Notes: generated from the letters alone by a model not told the origin. Positions 54,171 to 61,881 are shown, counted from the first letter of the stretch. The stretch is DNA of 64,000 nt from Thermoanaerobaculum sp. (GCA_021154885.1 JAJKHS010000041.1:1-64000); one strand, 5' to 3'. Made by a program: numbers and translations.

Positions 54171-54742
54171 CAGGACCGGGCCTCCTTGCGCGGCTCGTCG
54201 CCGGCACCGACGAAGTCCTCGCGGGGGAGCAGACGGCTCGCCTCCCCGTCCGGCGCCCGGCGGGCCGCGACCGTGGCGCCGATGACCGCCACCAGCAGCA
54301 GCAGGCCGACGATCTCGAACGGCAGCAGGTAGTCGGAGAACAGTGCCGTGGCGAGGCCCTTGAGCGACACCAGGTCCGCGGTCAGGGGCTGCAGGGCCGG
54401 CGCGCCCGCGCGCCAGAAGACGAGCCCCACCATGCCGACGAAGAGCAACGCGCCCGGCAGCGCCACCCAGAGCTGCCCGCCGCGGCGGCCTGCCGCCGCG
54501 CTCGCCTTCTGGAGGTTCAGCAGCATGATGACGAACAGAAACAGCACCACGATGGCGCCGGCGTAGATGAGGATCTGCAGGGCTCCCAGGAACGGCGCCC
54601 CGAGCAGCACGAAGAGCACCGCCACCGAGAAGAGCGTCACCACCAGGCTCATCGTCGCGTAGACGGGGCTCCGGTGCGCCACGACCACCAGCGAAGAGGC
54701 CACGGCCAACGCAGCGAAGATCAGGAAGATCAGGGTTTCCAT
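54170..54742 (-). CDS. nuoJ: NADH-quinone oxidoreductase subunit J
   Basis: The 190-residue, five-helix subunit includes the flexible third helix (LQILIYAGAIVVLFLFVIML), the hallmark of NuoJ. The C-terminal 30 residues are hydrophilic. It follows nuoH after only 6 bp, so there is no space for nuoI, which usually lies between them. Confidence 0.95.
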   Translation of the reverse strand: METLIFLIFAALAVASSLVVVAHRSPVYATMSLVVTLFSVAVLFVLLGAPFLGALQILIYAGAIVVLFLFVIMLLNLQKASAAAGRRGGQLWVALPGALLFVGMVGLVFWRAGAPALQPLTADLVSLKGLATALFSDYLLPFEIVGLLLLVAVIGATVAARRAPDGEASRLLPREDFVGAGDEPRKEARS

Positions 54743-54748
54743 AGGTTT

Positions 54749-55774
54749 TTAGAGCCAGCCCGCGAGCGTCATGGCGGCCACCAGGATGAGATTCAAAATG
54801 GAGAGCGGCAGCAGCACCTTCCAGCCGAGCCGCATCAACTGATCGTAGCGGAAGCGCGGGAAGGTCCAGCGCACCCAGACGAAGACCGCCATGCAGACGC
54901 CGATCTTGGCGACCAGAGTGACGAGCCCCACGATGGCTCCCAGCCAGCCGGTGAGGTGGACCCCCGGCAGGCTCCAGCCGCCGAAGAAGAGCGTCACGCC
55001 CAGAGCCGCGAGCGCCGCCATGTTCGTGTACTCGGCCTGGAAGAAGGCGGCGAAGCGCATGGCGCTGTACTCGGTGTGGAAACCCGCGATCAGCTCCGAC
55101 TCGGCTTCCGGCAGGTCGAACGGCAGCCGGTTGGTCTCGGCGAACGAGGCCACGAGGAAGACGAAGAAACCGAGGATCTGCGGGATGACGTTCCACACGT
55201 GCGCCTGCTGCCAGGCCACGATGTCTGACAGCCGGAACGAGTTGACCGGCAGCAGCACGGCCAGCACCGACAGCGTCAGCGCCAGCTCGTAGCTGATGAG
55301 CTGCGCCGAGGCGCGGATGCCGCCCAGGAGCGAGAACTTGTTGTTCGAGGCGTAGCCGGCGAGCACCAGCGAGTAGACCGCGAGGCTGGAGAGGGCCAGG
55401 AAGAGGAGCACGCCGGTGTCCACCGGCGCGACGACCAGGGGGATCGTCCGTCCTCCGACCGTAAGGTCCGGCCCGAAGGGGACGATCACGAAGGTGGTGA
55501 AGGCGGGCAGCAGGGCCAGGACGGGCGCCATCAGATAGAGCAGCTTGTCCGCCGCGGCCGGCGTCACGTCCTCCTTGAACATGAACTTGGCGGCGTCGGC
55601 CAGCGGCTGGAAGAGCCCCAGCGGCCCCACGCGGTTGGGGCCCGGCCGGTCCTGGATGTAGGCGCAGGCCCGCCGCTCCACCCAGTTCATGATCGGCGCG
55701 ACGTTGATGAAGACGCCGAACATCACGGCGTACTTGACCAGGGTCGCGATGATTTCGGGGCTCCCTGAATTCAC
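54749..55774 (-). CDS. nuoH: NADH-quinone oxidoreductase subunit H
   Basis: The 341-residue, eight-helix subunit forms the quinone chamber. It has ERRACAYIQDRPGPNRVGP, FMFKEDVTPAAADKLLY, ASNNKFSLLGGIRASAQLIS, AETNRLPFDLPEAESELIAG and FHTEYSAMRF. The start is GTG 55774, overlapping the nuoG stop (GTGA). Confidence 0.95.
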   Translation of the reverse strand: MNSGSPEIIATLVKYAVMFGVFINVAPIMNWVERRACAYIQDRPGPNRVGPLGLFQPLADAAKFMFKEDVTPAAADKLLYLMAPVLALLPAFTTFVIVPFGPDLTVGGRTIPLVVAPVDTGVLLFLALSSLAVYSLVLAGYASNNKFSLLGGIRASAQLISYELALTLSVLAVLLPVNSFRLSDIVAWQQAHVWNVIPQILGFFVFLVASFAETNRLPFDLPEAESELIAGFHTEYSAMRFAAFFQAEYTNMAALAALGVTLFFGGWSLPGVHLTGWLGAIVGLVTLVAKIGVCMAVFVWVRWTFPRFRYDQLMRLGWKVLLPLSILNLILVAAMTLAGWL

Positions 55775-57441
55775 TGCGAAGCCTCCCGGGCCGTTTCTGC
55801 GCCCTGATCGGAGAGCTTGGGCTGGGCCTCGGGCACGTGCAGGGCGGCGCCGGTGGCCGGCAGGCGGTGCCAGGAAAGACCGGCGAACGCCGGCAGCTCG
55901 GAGGCGAGCCGGTCGAAGACCGTGGCGGCCGACAACTGGGACCAGCCCGCTTCGAAGCGCGAGAGGAGATCGGATAGCACGTCGAGTGCCGGCCGCACCT
56001 GGCCCGTGGGGGGGAAGGCGCGCTCGAAGCGCTGCACCCGCCATTCGACGTTGACGAAGGTGCCCTCCTTCTCGCCGTGATGGGCCACCGGCAGGGCCAC
56101 GTCCGCCGCCTGGGCGAGAGGGGAATCGGACCAGCCGAAGACCACCAGGAGCTTCGCCCGGCGCAGGCGCGCGACCGTCTCCGGATCGTAGGCGGCCTGG
56201 CCGAAGTCGCTGTCGCAGACCACCAGGACCGCGCAACGCGCCGCGCCGTCGCCGTGGAGCAAATCACCTCCCCCGGCGAGCCCCGCCAGCTCGGCGCCGC
56301 GGCGGTTCGGGGCCGCCTCGCGGCCCGTGATGGGCGGCCGCTTGTAGCGGGGAATCGTCCTCTCCGGTCCGAGATCGACGGGCACCGAGCGGTTTTTCGC
56401 TCCCATCAGGTCCGCCAGCCGGGCGAACAGGAACGCCTCTTCGGTGGTCAGGAAACCCGAGCCGAGAAATGCGATCTCCCCCGTACCGGCCGCTCCCGCA
56501 ATCCCGCGGTGAACGGCGTCCAGGGCCTGGCTCCAACCGGTGCTCACCACGGGTGCATGGCCGTTCCCGCCCTCCGCCCGTACCCGCGGCGAGGTCAGGC
56601 GCGGCAGCTTCTTGTAGCGCTCGAAGCTCGAGCGGCCGTAGTCGCACATCCAGTAGTCGTTGACCTCGACGTTGAAGCGCGGCTTGTAGCGCTTGATGTC
56701 GCCCCGCCGCTGCTCCATGGTGATGTTGCACCCCACCTCGCAGCCGGTGCAGATCGACGGCTTCTTGTCCAGGTACCAGACGCGCTCGGCGAAGCGGAAG
56801 CGGGTCGAGGTCAGGGCGCCCACGGGGCAGATGTCCACCACGCAGGTGGCCAGCGGATTGGACAGCTCCTTGCCGGGGAAGGTGCCGATCTCGACGCGGG
56901 CGCCGCGGTTGAAGAAGCCGAGCTCGCCCGTGCCCGCGACCTCCTCGGTGAAGCGGATGCAGCGGGTGCACTGGATGCAGCGGTTCATGTTGAGGACGAC
57001 GTTGGCACCCAGGGGGATGCGCTCGCGCCCCGGGTAGGTCCGCTTGTCCTCGTACTGGAAGCGGGAGAACGCCACACCGTGCTTGAAGGAGTAGTCCTGG
57101 AGGCCGCACTCGCCGGCCTGGTCGCAGATCGGGCAGTCCAGCGGGTGGTTGATGAGGAAGAACTCCATCATCCCCTTCTGCGCTTCGGCGACCTCGGGCG
57201 TGTCGGTGCGCACCGACCAGCCATCCTTCGTCACGTATGACGAGCAGGCGGTCTGCAGCTTCGGCATCTTCTTGCCGTTGTCCGTGATCTCCACCAGGCA
57301 CATGCGGCACTGGCCCACCACCGTGAGGCGGGGGTGATAGCAGTAGTGGGGGACGAGGACGCCCGCCTTGAGGCCGGCGTCGATCACGTTGGTGCCGGCC
57401 TCCACCTCCACGGTGCGATCGTTGATGGTGACTTTGGGCAC
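55771..57441 (-). CDS. nuoG: NADH-quinone oxidoreductase subunit G, short form
   Basis: The 556-residue protein has the N-terminal 2Fe-2S domain (PHYCYHPRLTVVGQCRMC), the His-ligated 4Fe-4S site (NHPLDCPICDQAGECGLQ) and a further cluster (MNRCIQCTRCIRF, DICPVGAL). The N7-type motif (ICTGCEVGCNI with MCDYGR) is also present. The molybdopterin-like domain is much shorter than in the 700-900-residue versions. It relays electrons from NuoF towards NuoB/NuoI. It lies 6 bp downstream of nuoF. Confidence 0.93.
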   Translation of the reverse strand: MPKVTINDRTVEVEAGTNVIDAGLKAGVLVPHYCYHPRLTVVGQCRMCLVEITDNGKKMPKLQTACSSYVTKDGWSVRTDTPEVAEAQKGMMEFFLINHPLDCPICDQAGECGLQDYSFKHGVAFSRFQYEDKRTYPGRERIPLGANVVLNMNRCIQCTRCIRFTEEVAGTGELGFFNRGARVEIGTFPGKELSNPLATCVVDICPVGALTSTRFRFAERVWYLDKKPSICTGCEVGCNITMEQRRGDIKRYKPRFNVEVNDYWMCDYGRSSFERYKKLPRLTSPRVRAEGGNGHAPVVSTGWSQALDAVHRGIAGAAGTGEIAFLGSGFLTTEEAFLFARLADLMGAKNRSVPVDLGPERTIPRYKRPPITGREAAPNRRGAELAGLAGGGDLLHGDGAARCAVLVVCDSDFGQAAYDPETVARLRRAKLLVVFGWSDSPLAQAADVALPVAHHGEKEGTFVNVEWRVQRFERAFPPTGQVRPALDVLSDLLSRFEAGWSQLSAATVFDRLASELPAFAGLSWHRLPATGAALHVPEAQPKLSDQGAETAREASQ

Positions 57442-57447
57442 GGTGGC

Positions 57448-58746
57448 TTACGCTCCGTTCTCGAAGTAGCGCGGCCGGGGGAAGGGGCACGCCCGATTGC
57501 GCACGTGCTGCTCGATCTCCTCGGGGAAGCGATCGACCAGCGACTTGACGGGGCCGATCGCCGCGTCGCCCAAGGCGCACAGCGACTGGCCGCCGATGTT
57601 CTTGCAGATGGAGAGGAGGAGCTGCGAGTCGCGTTCCGTCCCCTCGCCGTGCTCCAGGCGGTCGAGCACCAGCTCCATCCAGTTCGTCCCCTCGCGGCAG
57701 GGGGTGCACTGGCCGCACGACTCGTGGTTGAAGAACTTCGAGAGGCGGGCGACTGAGCGCACCATGCAGGTCGTCTCGTCCATCACGATCACGGCCGCCG
57801 AGCCGAGCATCGAGCCGGCCTTGGCGACCGTGTCGAAGTCCATCTTGAGGTCGATCTGGTCCGGCTTGAGGATGGGGGCCGAAGCGCCGCCCGGGATGAA
57901 CGCCTTGAGCTGCCGCCCGTGCCACATGCCGCCGGCCGCGTCCAGCATCTCGCGGAAGGTGATGCCGATGGGGTGCTCGTAGGTCCCCGGCCGGTCCACG
58001 TGGCCCGAGATGGCGTAGAGCTTGGGGCCAGTGTTCTTCTCGTCGGTGCCGATCGACTTGAACCAGTCGGCGCCGCGGGTGATGATGTGGGGGACGTTGC
58101 ACAGCGTCTCGACGTTGTTGATCACGGTGGGAGCGCCGAAGGCGCCCACCACGGCCGGGAAGGGGGGTTTGACCCGGGGCTGGCCGCGCTTCCCCTCCAG
58201 CGACTCCAGCATCCCCGTCTCCTCGCCACAGATGTACGCTCCGGCGCCGCGGTGGACGTACATGTTCAGCTTGAAGCCCGAGCCGAGGACGTTGTCGCCG
58301 AGGATGCCTGCGTCGTAGGCCTCCTTCAGGGCCCGCTCCAGGATCACCGCGGACTTGGTGTACTCGCCGCGGATGTAGATGTAGCAGGTGGCGGCGGAGA
58401 CCGCGAAGCAGCAGATGGCGCACCCCTCGATGAGCTGGTGCGGGTCGTTCTCCATCAGCAGCCGGTCCTTGAAGGTGCCCGGCTCGGATTCGTCGGCGTT
58501 GCAGACGAGGTATTTCGGCTTATCTTTTCCTTTGGGGATGAAGCTCCACTTCATGCCGGCGGGGAAGCCGGCGCCGCCGCGGCCGCGCAGGCCCGACTTC
58601 TTGACCTCGTCGATGACCGCGTCGGGCTCCATCGTCAGGGCTTTGGCCAGCCCCTCGTAGCCGCCGAGCTGGCGGTAGCCCTTGAGCGTCAGCGCTTCGG
58701 GTTTGCCGACGTTCCTGGTGAGGACGGGTTCGAATTTCGCGGCCAT
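57448..58746 (-). CDS. nuoF: NADH-quinone oxidoreductase subunit F
   Basis: The 432-residue subunit binds FMN and NADH: GLRGRGGAGFPAGMKWSFIP and VCNADESEPGTFKDR. GAGAYICGEETGMLESLEGK and PPFPAVVGAFGAPTVINNVE follow, and the 4Fe-4S ligands are in SCGQCTPCREG plus a later Cys in CALGDAA. The enzyme module oxidises NADH in the cytoplasm. It follows nuoE directly, with the ATG one base after the stop. Confidence 0.95.
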   Translation of the reverse strand: MAAKFEPVLTRNVGKPEALTLKGYRQLGGYEGLAKALTMEPDAVIDEVKKSGLRGRGGAGFPAGMKWSFIPKGKDKPKYLVCNADESEPGTFKDRLLMENDPHQLIEGCAICCFAVSAATCYIYIRGEYTKSAVILERALKEAYDAGILGDNVLGSGFKLNMYVHRGAGAYICGEETGMLESLEGKRGQPRVKPPFPAVVGAFGAPTVINNVETLCNVPHIITRGADWFKSIGTDEKNTGPKLYAISGHVDRPGTYEHPIGITFREMLDAAGGMWHGRQLKAFIPGGASAPILKPDQIDLKMDFDTVAKAGSMLGSAAVIVMDETTCMVRSVARLSKFFNHESCGQCTPCREGTNWMELVLDRLEHGEGTERDSQLLLSICKNIGGQSLCALGDAAIGPVKSLVDRFPEEIEQHVRNRACPFPRPRYFENGA

Positions 58747-59271
58747 TTACTTCAGCCCCTTGAGGACCTGCCGCACCCGGTTGGGGGTGAGGTTCTCGTG
58801 GTATTCGTCGTCCACCATCATCATCGGCGCCGTGTCGCACGAGCCCAGGCACTCGAAGTGGACGTAGGAGCAGCGGCCGTCGGGCGTCACTTCGTCCTCA
58901 CCGACGCCGAGCTCGCGGTGCAGGACCTCGAGGATCTCCTCGGCCCCCCGGAGCTGGCACGAGAGGTTGTTGCAGACGCGGATGCGGTGGCGCCCCACGG
59001 GCTTCTGATGGAAGAGGTCGTAGAAGGTGACGACGCCGTAGACCCGCGCGACCGGCAGGTCCAGCGCCTCGGCCACGGCCGTGATGGCTTCATCGGGGAG
59101 CCAGCCGCCCCACTGGCGCTGGGCGATATGCAGCGCCGGCAGCAGCACGGCCTCGGTCGTGGGATAGCGCTCGCGCAGGCCATCGATCTCGGCCCGCGAC
59201 GCCGCGGAGAGACCGCCGCCCCGGGTCTGGGGACCGGGAGGTTTCACCGATGCCGGTTCGTGCACGCTCAT
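58747..59271 (-). CDS. nuoE: NADH-quinone oxidoreductase subunit E
   Basis: The 174-residue subunit has a helical N-terminal part (LRERYPTTEAVLLPALHIAQ, GWLPDEAITAVAEALDLP) and a thioredoxin-like 2Fe-2S domain. The ligands are in VCNNLSCQLRG and ECLGSCDTAPMMMVDD. Residues 1-25 are a Pro/Gly-rich extension. It overlaps nuoA by 4 bp (ATGA). Confidence 0.95.
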   Translation of the reverse strand: MSVHEPASVKPPGPQTRGGGLSAASRAEIDGLRERYPTTEAVLLPALHIAQRQWGGWLPDEAITAVAEALDLPVARVYGVVTFYDLFHQKPVGRHRIRVCNNLSCQLRGAEEILEVLHRELGVGEDEVTPDGRCSYVHFECLGSCDTAPMMMVDDEYHENLTPNRVRQVLKGLK

Positions 59272-59681
59272 GACAGCCTCGGCGTCTGGACGGGGCGGCG
59301 CTCGCGCGCGGGCAGCGACAGGTCGAGGCCGCCCTTGATCCAGACGTAGGCGAAGCCGACCAGGATGAGGAAGATGAAGACCATGACGGCCGCGAAGAGC
59401 TGCCACCCGCCGTCGCGCAGGATCAGCGCCCAGGGATAGAGGAAGGCGGCCTCGAGGTCGAAGACGATGAAGTCGATGGCGACCAGGAAGAAGGCGATGG
59501 AGATCCGCTTGTGCGACACGTCGAGCAGGGGCATGCCGGACTCGACGGTGGTGCCCTTGAGCAGGCCGCCGTGCTGGTGCCCTGCGATCTTCCCGAGGAT
59601 CCACGACAGGCTGAGGATGACGATCCCCATCGTGATCGCAATCCCCATGGCCAGCAGGACCGGGTAGTACTGCTCCGGCAA
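59268..59681 (-). CDS. nuoA: NADH-quinone oxidoreductase subunit A
   Basis: The 137-residue, three-helix subunit carries the family stretches VESGMPLLDVSHKRISIAFF and AIDFIVFDLEAAFLYPWALI, the latter with the conserved acidic residues. The usual Cys of the loop (ExG-x-P) is replaced by Met-Pro. It is the first gene of the operon here. nuoB, nuoC and nuoD, which normally follow it, are absent. Confidence 0.95.
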   Translation of the reverse strand: MPEQYYPVLLAMGIAITMGIVILSLSWILGKIAGHQHGGLLKGTTVESGMPLLDVSHKRISIAFFLVAIDFIVFDLEAAFLYPWALILRDGGWQLFAAVMVFIFLILVGFAYVWIKGGLDLSLPARERRPVQTPRLS

Positions 59682-59760
59682 GGGACTTCCTCCTAAGGTC
59701 AGGGTCCCGGCGTGGGCGTCCCGGAAAGGCGGGGATCACAGCCCGGGACCGGCGCCGTGC

Positions 59761-59778
59761 TCGTGAAGGATGTCACAA
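59761..59778 (-). promoter_or_regulatory. Rex-operator-like palindrome upstream of nuoA
   Basis: On the minus strand TTGTGA-CATCCT-TCACGA matches the Rex operator form TTGTGA-N6-TCACAA at 11 of 12 defined positions. It lies 80 bp before nuoA, and rex is the last gene of that operon. Confidence 0.55.
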
Positions 59779-59810
59779 GCGGGGGCGGGAGGGAAGACCC
59801 CCGCCCAAGA

Positions 59811-60136
59811 CCCTCATCACCCCGGCCCTCTTCTCCCGCCCCCTCCCACCCCCCTCACCGGGAGAAGAGGGAGGAAGACCGGCATCGACGTTTGACGAAG
59901 GCGGGGACCGCGGGCCGTCTCCGGGTCGGAGGCAACGCCAGCGCCACCCACGACCCAGGGCGGCGCGAGGGGTGGAGGTCGGGTGGCGTCTGCGGCTCCG
60001 GCGGGTCCGCATCACCCCGGCCTCTTCGCCCAGCCTCCCCAATGTCCGCGGGGCCGCCGGGAAAGGAGGGAGAAAGCCCCTCATCACTCCGACCCTCTTC
60101 TCCCATCGCCCTCCCCCAATCGGGAGAAGAGGGAGA
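59811..60136. repeat. three palindromic repeats of the REP-like family
   Basis: Copies at 59811-59875, 60010-60073 and 60076-60136 share CCCTCATCACYCCGRCCCTC and CTTCTCCC arms with GGGAGAAGAGGGAG. They match the pair at 37224-37407. They fill most of the 549-bp gap between nuoA and the peptide island. Confidence 0.75.
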
Positions 60137-60146
60137 ACGTCTCTCT

Positions 60147-60179
60147 TTGCGTCGCATAAAACATATTATCCTCTATACT
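60147..60179 (+). promoter_or_regulatory. possible promoter of the first cysteine-rich peptide gene
   Basis: An AT-rich patch follows the last palindrome. TTGCGT (60147-60152) and TATACT (60174-60179) are possible boxes, but the 21-bp spacing is too long, so the assignment is weak. Confidence 0.3.
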
Positions 60180-60230
60180 GAAATCATCATGCTCCATTCC
60201 GGAGCAGGATCAAGTCCCAGGAGGAAGACC

Positions 60231-60422
60231 ATGAAGACGCGAATCAAGCTGCTGCTGGCCGGCGCTGTCCTAGGAGTATTGACGCTGAGTACCCAGCCCG
60301 CAGAGGCCTTCTGTCGTGTTCAGCCCACCATCGTGGACAGTGAAGCAGAGTGCGAATCGCTCTGCTATTCAGGCGGTTGTTATGGCTACCGATACTCGGA
60401 CGGTGGCTGCTTCTGTAACTAG
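60231..60422 (+). CDS. secreted cysteine-rich peptide
   Basis: The 63-residue peptide has AGGAGG (60219-60224) upstream and a signal peptide (residues 1-26, ending QPAEA). The mature 37 residues contain six cysteines spaced C-x12-C-x3-C-x4-C-x9-C-x-C. The C-x3-C followed by C-x-C recalls cysteine-stabilised alpha/beta peptides, but the C3-C4 gap of four is shorter than in known defensins, so the fold is open. It is the first of five Cys-rich small genes in 1.4 kb. Confidence 0.7.
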   Translation: MKTRIKLLLAGAVLGVLTLSTQPAEAFCRVQPTIVDSEAECESLCYSGGCYGYRYSDGGCFCN

Positions 60423-60472
60423 CTCTGGGAAACACGAAGGATAGGATAGACTGCGCGAGCCGGGGGGAGGAG

Positions 60473-60492
60473 CCTCCGGTAACTACCGGAGA
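60473..60492 (+). promoter_or_regulatory. hairpin covering the ribosome site of a RiPP precursor gene
   Basis: CTCCGGTA (60474-60481) pairs perfectly with TACCGGAG (60484-60491). The 3' arm contains GGAG of the probable ribosome site GGAGAG (60488-60493), five bases before ATG 60499, so folding would limit translation. Confidence 0.45.
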
Positions 60493-60498
60493 GACCTC

Positions 60499-60711
60499 AT
60501 GAAGAAGCGGACGAAAAAGCTGGTGCTGTCCAAGGAGACGTTACGGAGCCTTCAGTTGGTGCTCGTGAGCGGTGGGACCAGCGGCGTCGATTGCGGCGGT
60601 ACCGGTTATTGCGGTACTGGTATCGGGGATACCTGCACTTGTGAGGGGATGGGGTCCTGTGGGACGTGTCCTTGGGAGCTGGGACCAACTGCCGTAAGCC
60701 GCCGTTGCTGA
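60499..60711 (+). CDS. RiPP precursor peptide, class I lanthipeptide-like leader
   Basis: The 70-residue peptide has the leader KKLVLSKETLRSLQLVLV ending in SGG. The K-x-L-x-L-x-K-E-T-L pattern is that of class I lanthipeptide precursors in Bacteroidota and Acidobacteriota. The core is Gly, Thr and Cys rich (DCGGTGYCGTGIGDTCTC, GSCGTCPWE) with seven cysteines and many Thr/Ser. No modification enzyme gene is in the window, so it is either an orphan or modified in trans. Confidence 0.75.
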   Translation: MKKRTKKLVLSKETLRSLQLVLVSGGTSGVDCGGTGYCGTGIGDTCTCEGMGSCGTCPWELGPTAVSRRC

Positions 60712-60774
60712 AGATTACAACAGGCGGCGGGTGACGAAGCCTGACCCGGAGGTGGCCTCGACCGAGCCCTCGCG

Positions 60775-61035
60775 TCAGTCCAGGAGGCAGCAAGCGGTAA
60801 GGACGCGGGTGTAGGGGGTGGGCTCGCAATTTTCCGTGCAGCACTCCGAGCACACTAGTTGGGTTCTGTCGGCGTCAGAGTAATAGAAAATACAGCGTCC
60901 CTGAGTATAGCCTTCAGGGCATCGCAACGCATGGGCGGGACGAGCCGGAGCGAGGAGGGCGAGCGCCGTAAAGAGTGTGGTGACGAGGAGCAGGAGAAGG
61001 GTTTTGCGACGCGAGACGGGAAAGCGGCGAGGCAT
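60775..61035 (-). CDS. secreted cysteine-rich peptide
   Basis: The 86-residue peptide starts at ATG 61035 with a long signal peptide (RRKTLLLLLVTTLFTALALL, cleavage near residue 36). The mature 50 residues hold eight cysteines (LRCPEGYTQGRC, LVCSECCTENCEP, TACCLL). It converges on the plus-strand precursor at 60499. No family is recognised. A longer upstream reading frame is rejected because it passes through the neighbouring peptide genes. Confidence 0.65.
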   Translation of the reverse strand: MPRRFPVSRRKTLLLLLVTTLFTALALLAPARPAHALRCPEGYTQGRCIFYYSDADRTQLVCSECCTENCEPTPYTRVLTACCLLD

Positions 61036-61199
61036 GGTCGGACTCCTTTTTGGGTGTCGGCCCTGGCGTTGAGTCTTGGATTGTAGATCATTCTTCAATG
61101 ATTGTCCAACAGGAAGCAAGTACTGGGGGCCCCGGTAAGGGTGACAGCAGGCGCGCTGCCATCTGCTGCCGCCCGGGGTTTGAGGATCGGCAAACCTTC

Positions 61200-61397
61200 T
61201 CAGCAGAGGCAGGAGAGCTCGTTGTTGCCCGTCGGGGGCGGCGGGCAGCTCTTGGAGGCGTTGCAGGTGCTGCAGCACTGCGCGGCGCAGGAGTACTGGG
61301 TGACAATGGCGCCGGCCACCTCTCCGAGGTGGGAGTCCTCGAGCCGGCGGACGGTCTCGCGGTGAAGGTTCAGATGCCTGGCGATCTTCTTGCGCAT
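61200..61397 (-). CDS. RiPP precursor peptide, HRETV leader
   Basis: The 65-residue peptide has the leader RHLNLHRETVRRLEDSHLGE ending near VAGA. The core has nine cysteines (YSCAAQCCSTCNASKSC, LSCLC) and the block SCPPPPTG. It is a paralogue of the peptide at 61409-61600, which shares HRET, LED and SCPPPTG. GAGGAGACC precedes the ATG as ribosome site. Confidence 0.75.
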   Translation of the reverse strand: MRKKIARHLNLHRETVRRLEDSHLGEVAGAIVTQYSCAAQCCSTCNASKSCPPPPTGNNELSCLC

Positions 61398-61408
61398 CGT
61401 GGGTCTCC

Positions 61409-61600
61409 TCAGAAACAGACGTTCGTGCCGGTGGGACAGAACAGCGAGCAGGGTCCGGTCGGCGGGGGACAACTGTCGGACCGGGCGCAACAGGTGCCTC
61501 CGACGGTGGCGGCACCTGCTACGTTGAGCCGTTCGTCCTCCAGCTTGTGGAGGGTCTCACGGTGAAGGTCCAGACGCTTCGACATCCTCTTCTTCTTCAT
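61409..61600 (-). CDS. RiPP precursor peptide, HRETL leader
   Basis: The 63-residue peptide has the leader KRLDLHRETLHKLEDERLNV and AGAATVGG before a core with six cysteines (TCCARSDSCPPPTGPC, LFCPTGTNVC). AAAGGAACG precedes the ATG. It lies 11 bp upstream of its paralogue on the same strand, so both are probably on one transcript. Confidence 0.75.
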   Translation of the reverse strand: MKKKRMSKRLDLHRETLHKLEDERLNVAGAATVGGTCCARSDSCPPPTGPCSLFCPTGTNVCF

Positions 61601-61656
61601 GGCACGTTCCTTTCGGCAGGTTTGAATCCGGATAACCCTGGGGGTATCCTACCCTG

Positions 61657-61812
61657 GCCCCGGCAGCTCCGTCCGAGCACGGAGGAGCGCCGTGCGAGCA
61701 GGGGGACGTCCGTATCTGCCGGGGAAAGACTCCCGTCCGAGCAGGGAGAGGCCTATACCTGCTCGGGTGAGTTCCCCTACGAGTGGGGACGGCCGTACCG
61801 AGCTCGCACTGG
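61657..61812. repeat. short degenerate array with 19-22-bp units
   Basis: Segments beginning GAGCAGGG or TGC(C/T)(C/G)GGG recur about every 21 bp (for example GAGCAGGGGGACGTCCGTATC and GAGCAGGGAGAGGCCTATACC), with internal dyads. It lies immediately before a DUF4143 ATPase gene, as the 44.7-45.2 kb array lies immediately after one. The unit sequences differ. Confidence 0.5.
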
Positions 61813-61841
61813 ATGTACAGGAGTAACCTGCTGAATTTGCG

Positions 61842-61874
61842 AGATTTGACCGATCTAAAATCAAATCTTAGAAT
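61842..61874 (+). promoter_or_regulatory. leaderless promoter overlaid by an inverted repeat
   Basis: TTGACC (61846-61851) and TAGAAT (61869-61874) are 17 bp apart, and ATG 61882 follows 7 bp after the -10. AGATTTGA (61842-61849) and TCAAATCT (61861-61868) are perfect inverted arms with centres 19 bp apart, lying between and over the two boxes. Confidence 0.6.
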
Positions 61875-61881
61875 GGGCAGG

